From: JBBIWA01 sp037439425
GTDB lineage: Bacteria > Acidobacteriota > Blastocatellia > RBC074
NCBI GenBank assembly: GCA_037439425.1
Contig: JBBIWA010000001.1
Span: forward strand, 186,001 to 250,000
DNA: 64,000 bases
Reading direction: 5' to 3'
The notes under the pieces are model-generated. The model had not been told where the DNA came from, did no database searches, and saw only the letters and a program-made list of their open reading frames with translations. Shown here piece after piece: positions 57,921 through 64,000 of the stretch. Position numbers and translations under genes: made by a program. Every line of letters begins with the position of its first letter. Position 1 is the stretch's first letter.

Positions 57921-58248
57921 GTTGAGTGCGCGGCGCGAGAGGAATAAGGAAAGTTATCAAACTGGCGGTTTGATAACTGATCTTTCTTCTCGCAAACACT
58001 CAGGTGAGGCTCAGTGATCCGGCGGCGGGCCGGTGAACTAAGTTTGGGGATTGCGAATTGCGAATTGCGAATTTAAATCCGAAATTCGAAATCCGAAATC
58101 CGAAATCCGATGCCAAAGGCGCGTGTGTGGTACACAGGAGTGATGGGTAAAGCTATAGGTATCGCGCCGTGCTGCTTAATTAACTAGGCCCTGGATCGCT
58201 CCAGGCAGCTTCCGCGGTCCGGGGGTCGGGGAGCCTCCTGCTGGCTCC
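57921..58248 (+). mobile_element. Structured repeat element, copy 1 (possible HEARO/omega-RNA-like)
   Basis: This 328-base sequence recurs at 61196-61562. It starts GTTGAGTGCGCGGCGCGAGA and ends GGCTCC. A perfect hairpin has arms 57953-57962 and 57968-57977 with loop TGGCG. A long-range helix pairs 57928-57938 with 58162-58172 (11 pairs, one G-U). CCTGGA and TCCAGG (58190-58205) enclose a TCGC tetraloop. The 3' end is GGAGCC/GGCTCC around a 7-base loop (58230-58248). Between about 58046 and 58110 are short tandem units ATTGCGA and AATCCGA. No protein is encoded. It ends 16 bases before the GTG of the next gene. Confidence 0.75.
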
Positions 58249-58264
58249 AGGGAGGGAATATCCT

Positions 58265-59593
58265 GTGGATAGAAAGCAAGAATTACTTGATAAGATTGCC
58301 ACGTGCCAGGCGCGCGTAGGAGTCATTGGCCTCGGCTACGTTGGTTTGCCACTGGTTGTGGAATTTGCTCGCGCTGGCTTCAAATCAACGGGCTTCGAGA
58401 CAGATGCGTGGAAAGCCGACGCCATCAATCACGGCAAATCCTATATCCCTGATGTGCCCTCTTACCTTGTAGCCGGTCTGGTCGCTTCTGATCGCCTGCA
58501 AGCGACGACCGACTTCGCGGCGCTTAAAGACTCAGACCTCACCATCATCTGCGTTCCGACGCCACTGCGGAAGACTAAAGAACCCGATGTCTCCTACATC
58601 CTGGCGGCGGCTGAAAAGATTCAGGCCTCCTTGCATCCGGGGCAACTTGTGATTCTTGAGTCCACCACTTACCCTGGCACCACTGACGAAGTATTGCGCC
58701 CCATGTTTGACTCCACTGGTCTGGAGTTGGACAAGGATTACTTCCTCGCTTTCTCGCCGGAGCGGATCGATCCCGGCAACGAGCGCTTCAACACGCGCAA
58801 CATTCCGAAGGTCGTGGGTGGCGTCAGTGAGGCCAGCACCGAGGTAGCCGCAGCAGCCTATAGTGCGATTGTGGAAAAGGTTCACTGCGTCAGCTCAGCG
58901 CGCGTGGCTGAGACCTGCAAGCTGCTGGAAAACACTTTCCGCTCGGTCAACATCGGTCTGGTCAACGAGCTGGCGCGACTTTGCTACACGCTGGGCATTG
59001 ACACGTGGGAAGTAATCGAAGCCGCGGCTACCAAACCTTTCGGCTTTATGGCGTTTTATCCAGGGCCTGGTATAGGGGGACACTGTATCCCCCTTGATCC
59101 TCACTACCTTTCCTGGAAAGCGCGTATGCACGGCTTTGAAGCGCGCTTCATTTCGCTGGCGGAAGAGGTCAACTCGCGCATGCCTGAGCATGTGGTGGAG
59201 CTGATCACGGCGGGGCTGAATAAACAGCGCAAGCCGGTCAATGGCTCGCGAATCTTGATCCTGGGCGTGGCCTACAAACGCGACATTGATGACGTGCGTG
59301 AAAGCCCAGCGTTGGCGATCATTGACAAGCTGAAGAAGATGGGCGGAGAGGTGAGCTATCACGACCCTTACATTCCCGAGCTCAGACTGGATGGCGAAGG
59401 TGAGCAATATCTGCACGGAGTGGAACTGAGCGAAGAAGCGATCGCTGGTGCCGATTGCGTTGTGATCGTGACCGATCATCGCAAGATCAACTACGGCTGG
59501 GTTGCCGAACGCGCTGCGCTATTGGTAGACACGCGCAACGCAACGCGTGATCTCCGCGACAAAAAATTTTCAGAGAAGATCATCAGGCTTTGA
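58265..59593 (+). CDS. UDP-N-acetyl-D-glucosamine/UDP-glucose dehydrogenase family enzyme
   Basis: The 442-residue product oxidises the C6 hydroxyl of a UDP-sugar with NAD in the Rossmann domain (VGVIGLGYVGLPLVVEFARA). The middle shows ESTTYPGTTDEVLRPMF. The catalytic cysteine is in GPGIGGHCIPLDPHYLSWKA. The C-terminal domain contains ILGVAYKRDIDDVRESPALA. Residue patterns fit WbpA/WecC-type UDP-GlcNAc dehydrogenases better than Ugd, but not decisively. The GTG start follows GGGAGGG 8 bases upstream. It probably feeds sugar acids to surface glycans. Confidence 0.85.
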   Translation: MDRKQELLDKIATCQARVGVIGLGYVGLPLVVEFARAGFKSTGFETDAWKADAINHGKSYIPDVPSYLVAGLVASDRLQATTDFAALKDSDLTIICVPTPLRKTKEPDVSYILAAAEKIQASLHPGQLVILESTTYPGTTDEVLRPMFDSTGLELDKDYFLAFSPERIDPGNERFNTRNIPKVVGGVSEASTEVAAAAYSAIVEKVHCVSSARVAETCKLLENTFRSVNIGLVNELARLCYTLGIDTWEVIEAAATKPFGFMAFYPGPGIGGHCIPLDPHYLSWKARMHGFEARFISLAEEVNSRMPEHVVELITAGLNKQRKPVNGSRILILGVAYKRDIDDVRESPALAIIDKLKKMGGEVSYHDPYIPELRLDGEGEQYLHGVELSEEAIAGADCVVIVTDHRKINYGWVAERAALLVDTRNATRDLRDKKFSEKIIRL

Positions 59594-59817
59594 TCCAGGG
59601 GAGAATTACAGCAGTTTTCAGCGGCGTGTTCAGGCGAGTGAGTTTGACTGACAGCTGATGACTGACATCTGGCAACTGGGGAGGGATAAAATCCTCGGTT
59701 GAGCCACTACTTCCTCCCTTTGCAATCAGTTATCAGTTTTCCGGAGTCAGCGGTCAGGAAGTATTCGCTATCTGAACGCCTGGAAAACGCTGTAACCCGG
59801 CTTCGGTCCTCGCTTGG

Positions 59818-60786
59818 CTACCACTCGCCCGTCCGGTCCCAGGCAAATTCGCGCAATTGTTCCAGCAGCTGTGGCGAAAGTCGCCGCCCATCGGAGAGAG
59901 CCAAATTACTCTCCACATGCGCGACGCTGCGCATGCCAGGAATAACTGTGCTGACAGCAACGTGGCTCAAGGTGAATCGCAGTGCCAGCTCAGGCAGGCT
60001 TCTCGCTTCTGGTCCGAGCAGCTTTTTCAAGCGCTCGACGCGCTCATAGACCTTCTGTTTCCGGTCACCCCTGAAAAACCAACTGCGAAAATCCTCTTCA
60101 GGAAAGACTGAGTCAGGTGTGATGGCGCCTGTCAGGCCACCCTCGTCAAAAGGCACACGCGCGATGACTCCGATGTTATGTTCCTGACAGAAGGGATAAA
60201 GTTGCTGCTCCGGCGCTTGCTCAAAGATGTTGTAGATCACCTGCACCGTATCAATCCGCCCGCTGCTGAGCAGGCGCAAAGCATTGGTTGGTTGATAGTC
60301 ATTGATGGAGATCCCAAAGAAGCGCACCTTCCCTTCTTCGCGCAGTCGTAACAGAGCATCAAACCACTCCGCTTCATCGGTCCAATCGTCATTCCAGACG
60401 TGCAGTTGCTGGATGTCAATCACATCCAGACCGAGGTTGCGCAGACTCTGTTCGGTACATTCAATGATGTAGTCGTAGGTGAAGACCTCGCGCAACGGAG
60501 CGCCAGCGGGCGCAGGCCAGAGGCGATTCTTCGGTGGGACCTTAGTGGCTACGAAGACTGGTTCCTTGCGCGCGCGCACGATCTCGCCGACCAATCTCTC
60601 GCTGTGGCCATCGCCGTAAGCGAGCGCCGTGTCAATAAAGTTGAGCCCTAAATCAACCGCGCGCTCGAGCGCGCGCCGCGCTTCGCTCACGTCCCCGCCA
60701 GTCCACTGAATGCCGCCGATGCCCCAGGCTCCGAACCCGATCTCTGAAACCTGCAAACCAGTTCTGCCTAAAGTACGATAGTGCAT
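59818..60786 (-). CDS. Aldo/keto reductase
   Basis: The 322-residue product shows the AKR N-terminus RTLGRTGLQVSEIGFGAWG, the catalytic Asp-Tyr pair region NFIDTALAYGDGHSERLVGE, and VFVATKVPPKNRLWPAP with the lysine. It ends in AVSTVIPGMRSVAHVESNL. These enzymes reduce aldehydes or ketones with NADPH. Its substrate is unknown. It is divergent from the DUF969 relic. Confidence 0.9.
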   Translation of the reverse strand: MHYRTLGRTGLQVSEIGFGAWGIGGIQWTGGDVSEARRALERAVDLGLNFIDTALAYGDGHSERLVGEIVRARKEPVFVATKVPPKNRLWPAPAGAPLREVFTYDYIIECTEQSLRNLGLDVIDIQQLHVWNDDWTDEAEWFDALLRLREEGKVRFFGISINDYQPTNALRLLSSGRIDTVQVIYNIFEQAPEQQLYPFCQEHNIGVIARVPFDEGGLTGAITPDSVFPEEDFRSWFFRGDRKQKVYERVERLKKLLGPEARSLPELALRFTLSHVAVSTVIPGMRSVAHVESNLALSDGRRLSPQLLEQLREFAWDRTGEW

Positions 60787-60925
60787 TTCTTCGCCTCCAG
60801 AAATTTAGTCGAGGAAGATAGTCGCGCTTCTCACTCTGCCGAGAAAATGCTATCAATAGTGCGAGGCATTTACTCACCATTGTGAGGAACTTGTCAAGCC
60901 GGGTCAAAATACTTGGGGGTGAAAA

Positions 60926-61826
60926 TTGAACTTCCCTGATTGGTTCAAGCTGATTGGTATTGTGATCGTAGTGATGGGGCTTGCTCTCCGGTTGCGCACC
61001 ACGCTGGTGGTGGTGAGTGCCGGGCTGGTGACGGGTTTGCTGGCAGGGTTGCCACTTCTCTCCAGCGAAGGTATCTTTCAAGGGCTTCCTTACCTGACCC
61101 GGTCAGGTCAGGAGGGCATTATCAACATGCTAGGCCGAGCCTTTACTGATAATCGGCTCATGACGCTCTTTATTATCACACTGCCGGCCATTGGAGTTGA
61201 GTGCACGGCGCGAGAGGAATAAGGAAAGTAACCAAACGTCCTGTTTGGTTACTGACTTTTCTTCATCGCAAACACTCAAGTGAGGCTCAGTGATCCGTAG
61301 TAATCCGGTGAACTACGTTTGGAGATTTCGAATTGCGAATTGCGAATTTAAATCCGAAATCCGAAATCCGATTTGGAACTATGGTTGTCTATACTGATGG
61401 GCGAGTTAGTATAGGATCGGTAAAGGCTTCCGCAGAAGGCGCGTGTGTGGTACACAGGAGTGATGGGTAAAGCTATAGGTATCGCGCCGTGCTGCTTAAT
61501 TAACTAGGCCCTGGACAGGCAGCTTCCGCGGTCCGGGGGTCGGGGAGCGTCCTGCTGGCTCCGAGGAGATCAAGGCTGCGAGCTCTGCGGGAGAGAATTA
61601 TGGTAACTTCTATGGTCAAAATCTCTCTCCTGTCCAGCCAGGGATTTTGCTTGTCTTTGGCGTGCTTGCTAGCCTCGGTTACGCAGTCGGGGTCTGGAGC
61701 CTGGTGCTTTACGCCATTCCCATCACCGCCCTTTCTGTTATTCTCGGCACGATTCAATTCTGGTTGCTGGACCGACGTTATCGAAGCAAGTTTGCAAAGC
61801 TGAGAAGATCCAAGGTCAACCGATAA
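60926..61826 (+). pseudogene. DUF969-family membrane protein gene, interrupted and deleted
   Basis: The 5' piece gives the family's N-terminus (KLIGIVIVVMGLALRLRTTL, then DNRLMTLFIITLPAIGVE). The 3' piece, after the element, resumes EEIKAASSAGENYGNFYGQN and ends LVLYAIPITALSVILGTI and QFWLLDRRYRSKFAK. In intact DUF969 proteins these flank about 75 residues that are missing here. The protein is therefore dead by insertion plus deletion. DUF969 with DUF979 is known to cluster with 5-oxoproline genes and is thought to be its transporter. The end overlaps the DUF979 start by one base. Confidence 0.85.
61196..61562 (+). mobile_element. Structured repeat element, copy 2 inside DUF969
   Basis: This is the second copy. 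It shares ends and core with copy 1 and has an extra segment of about 60 bases near 61371-61433. The hairpin arms are 61228-61237 and 61243-61252; both base pairs that differ from copy 1 are changed on both sides. The long-range helix 61203-61213 with 61482-61492 has 11 perfect pairs. The 5' end abuts TTGA of the disrupted gene. The closing 3' hairpin has one mismatch. Confidence 0.8.
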
Positions 61827-62790
61827 TGCAGAGCCTCTCATCGTTAGCGAGCCTGATTTTTAGTCTCAATACGGTCTATTTCTTGACCGGAATCGTCTAG
61901 CTCATCTTTGCCGTGATGAGCTTGGCTGATGGCGGCCACCCGCGGCGCCTCGGCAGCAGCTGTTTCTGGTTCATCCTCGGAGTGATTTTCGCTTGCGGTC
62001 ATCTCCTGCCGCACTGGCTGACCGGGATCTTGGTGCTGGTGATGGTAGGGATTGATGGAGCTGGCTGTGTCGGTCGTGGCAGTAGTGTGGAAGCCACGAA
62101 AGCCGAACAGGCCGAACAAGCGCGCAGGTTGAAGGATCGCATCTTCATTCCTGTGCTGGTTATTCCTTTCGTGACTGTCGTCTTTGCTGCTGCCTTTTGT
62201 TAGGTCTGGATGTGAACCGGGGCGCGCTGGTCGGGCTGGGATTTGGTGGGGTTGCTGCCATGATCGCTGGGTTGCGCCTGAGCGGGGGAACGGCAAAGAT
62301 GATGATGGAAGAGGGGCGGCGGCTCAATGAGGCTATGGGCTCGGTCAACATTCTGCCGCAACTGCTGGCCTCGTTAGGAGTGATTTTCACAGCGGCCCAA
62401 GTCGGAGAACTGATGGCGAGCGGAATCTACCGGATCGTTCCGCCCGAGAATCTCTTCTTGCTGGTGTTGGCCAACTGTTTGGGCCTGGCTTTGTTCACCA
62501 TTGTAATGGGTAACTCGTTTGCGGCTTTTCCGGTGATTGCCACAGGGGTGCTCTCGCCGTTGATTATTAAACCCTTCGGAGTAGATCCGGCGATGGTTGG
62601 GATTATTACACTGACGGCCGGTTCAAGCGGCACGCTGATGACTCCGATGGCTGCTAACTTCAATATCGTGCCTGCGGTGTTGCTCAATATGCGCCATCAG
62701 TATGGAGTGATCAAGTTTCAATTGCCGTATGCTCTTACGATCTGGTCGCTGCATGTAGTATTAATGTGGTTCTTGATTCGATTTTTCTGA
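61826..62790 (+). pseudogene. DUF979-family membrane protein gene, broken
   Basis: The start overlaps the DUF969 stop. The first 24 residues run to a TAG at 61898-61900. In the same frame the product continues GGHPRRLGSSCFWFILGVIF and RLKDRIFIPVLVIPFVTVVF until a frameshift at about 62195-62205. The remaining C-terminal part is intact (GSVNILPQLLASLGVIFTAA, IVMGNSFAAFPVIATGVL, GTLMTPMAANFNIVPAVLLN). It is the partner of DUF969 in the presumed 5-oxoproline transport system. Both genes of the operon are inactive. Confidence 0.85.
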
Positions 62791-62805
62791 GCATGTGAGG
62801 TGAGC

Positions 62806-64000
62806 ATGAAAAGCGACAGTCGAAACTTTAGGGTTGGTGCTTTTTCCTTAATCTTGATCTTCCTGGTTGCAAGCGCTGCTGGTCTGAATCGGGTCATTGC
62901 TACTGACGCGAAGGCTCAGCTTACTTCCTCGCCTTGGCCAGTTGCTCCGCCAGCCCCGACGATTTCAGAAGCTGAGCGACTGGCCGAGCTGACAGCGCGC
63001 CGGCGTGAAGTGATGAAGCGCATTGGCGAACAAGGAATACTGCTTCTCTTTAGTGCCGAGCCGCGCGTCTACACCAACGATGTTGATTACCCCTATCGGC
63101 AGGAGAATAATCTCTACTACCTCACCGGGATCAAGCAGGCAGGTGCGACACTCGTGCTGATTCCGGGCGCGAAACAAACGCGCGAAATTCTCTTTATGCC
63201 CAAACCTGATCCTGCCCAGGAGACCTGGACAGGCCACATGCTCACTAGCGAAGAAGCCCGCGCTCGCAGCGGGATTCAGGCAGTCTGGGATGACGCTTTA
63301 CTGAATGGCTTTCTGGCTTTTCTAGCTCCACGCGCGCGTTCTGTGCTTGCGCAGCGCGGCCCTATCCCAAGAGTTGATGAGCAACATTTGAAGCAATGGC
63401 GAGAGGATTTCCAGCCGCTTACTGAAGCCATTCGTAAGGAGAAAGCTGAACTTTACCTGCTCATCCCGCTAGAGCGCGATTCACGCGAGTTTCGTCAGGA
63501 GCAAGTATTTGCCGCACAACTGTCATCTGTAGCCACAGGCTTGACGATCAAAAATGCCATGCCGATTTTTGCTGAGCTGCGACTGCGCAAGTCACCTTGG
63601 GAGGTACGCTTGCTCCAGCACGCCGTTAACATCTCGGCTGAAGCATTTCATCGTGTCTTTGCGCTTGCCAGGCCGGGGATGCACGAATATGAGATTCAGG
63701 CGGAGTTCGAGTATATCTTTCGCAAGCGCAATGCTGACAACTGGGGCTATCCCTGCATCATCGGTTCGGGCGTGAACGCGACGACGCTGCATTACATCAC
63801 CAATCAGGATCCGTTGCCGAAGGATGGCTTGCTGCTGATGGATTGCGCCGCAGAATATGACCATTATTCGGCTGACATCACGCGCACCATCCCCGTCAGC
63901 GGTAAGTTCACCAAGCAGCAGGCTGAAATTTATCGCCTCGTCTACGAAGCGCAACAGGAAGCCATCAAGCTCGTTCGTCCAGGCAATTTTGTAGGCACCC
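62806..64000 (+). CDS. Secreted M24B Xaa-Pro aminopeptidase, partial
   Basis: The frame is open to the right edge. The protein starts with a signal peptide (VGAFSLILIFLVASAAGLN). A creatinase/AMP_N-type domain follows (EVMKRIGEQGILLLFSAEPR, YTNDVDYPYRQENNLYYLTG). From residue about 265 the M24 catalytic domain begins (LRKSPWEVRLLQHAVNIS, GYPCIIGSGVNATTLHY). It shows the first metal-binding aspartates in LLLMDCAAEYDHYSADITRT. Later metal ligands lie beyond the window. The enzyme removes N-terminal residues before proline, probably in the periplasm. The ATG at 62806 has GAGGTGAG upstream. Confidence 0.9.
   Translation, partial: MKSDSRNFRVGAFSLILIFLVASAAGLNRVIATDAKAQLTSSPWPVAPPAPTISEAERLAELTARRREVMKRIGEQGILLLFSAEPRVYTNDVDYPYRQENNLYYLTGIKQAGATLVLIPGAKQTREILFMPKPDPAQETWTGHMLTSEEARARSGIQAVWDDALLNGFLAFLAPRARSVLAQRGPIPRVDEQHLKQWREDFQPLTEAIRKEKAELYLLIPLERDSREFRQEQVFAAQLSSVATGLTIKNAMPIFAELRLRKSPWEVRLLQHAVNISAEAFHRVFALARPGMHEYEIQAEFEYIFRKRNADNWGYPCIIGSGVNATTLHYITNQDPLPKDGLLLMDCAAEYDHYSADITRTIPVSGKFTKQQAEIYRLVYEAQQEAIKLVRPGNFVGT

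Noticed and set aside
58046..58112. Possible CRISPR array because of short tandem units
   Set aside because: Units are 7 bases without spacers, so they are microsatellite-like and not CRISPR.
57921..58248. Group II intron, because the element contains GTGCG near its 5' end
   Set aside because: I found no domain V-like hairpin, no intron-encoded protein, and joining the flanks at copy 2 does not restore DUF969.

Overview
The window looks like a piece of an Acidobacteriota chromosome, most likely Blastocatellia-like. The base composition is moderately GC-rich. It carries a VWFA-type secreted protein and a 'Solibacter C-terminal domain' (TIGR03437-like) protein, both typical of that phylum. It also has several decayed RHS (YD-repeat) loci, a Gram-negative envelope gene set (TonB/ExbB/ExbD, lipoproteins, Tat, SecDF-YajC) and many short hairpin repeats between genes. 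Assignment to the phylum is inference; no rRNA gene is present.

Layout. 1-9.2 kb is an accessory, decaying zone. It holds the 3' part of an RHS polymorphic-toxin gene with three inactivating lesions, a candidate immunity gene, an IS66-like remnant, a secreted protein of unknown role, a frameshifted IS110-family transposase and a second RHS fragment. 9.2-17.7 kb holds a YegS-type lipid kinase coupled to a TPR protein, tatC and tatA, a VWFA protein with a coiled-coil partner, argC, argB and a gamma-glutamylcyclotransferase-like gene. 18-25.6 kb is housekeeping: era, an ABC-F ATPase, a parvulin lipoprotein, rpmB, ridA and spoT/rel. 25.8-30.2 kb is a TonB-ExbB-ExbD-ExbD-TPR lipoprotein row on the minus strand. 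30.7-36.9 kb is der and the classical tgt-yajC-secD-secF order. 38-39.4 kb is another RHS relic broken by a hairpin repeat. 39.5-57.9 kb holds an MFS exporter, SDR, rarA, a hydrolase, a SprT-like protease, a tandem PilZ protein, a cell-surface protein, a glycosyltransferase and methyltransferase pair, a decayed HExxH gene, RNase D, a LysR regulator, NurA, a second lipid kinase, dtd, tRNA-Asp, tRNA-Val, a BtuF-like protein and a DUF2227 membrane protein. 57.9-64 kb holds a nucleotide-sugar dehydrogenase, an aldo/keto reductase, a dead DUF969-DUF979 transporter operon and a partial Xaa-Pro aminopeptidase.

The most unusual content is a 330-370 bp element present twice, at 57921-58248 and 61196-61562. 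Both copies have the potential for an 11-bp long-range helix. They also share a 10-bp hairpin in which two base pairs differ between copies with both partners changed, which is direct evidence for selection on a folded RNA or DNA hairpin. One copy replaces the middle of a DUF969 gene. The other ends 16 bases before the start codon of a sugar-nucleotide dehydrogenase. It resembles a non-autonomous mobile element carrying a structured RNA; a HEARO/omega-RNA-like identity is a hypothesis. Other oddities are a TatC with about 90 extra residues in its first periplasmic loop, a SecF with a helix-hairpin-helix-like insert, a family of two-hairpin intergenic repeats with at least five copies, and a tRNA-Val with an irregular D-arm.
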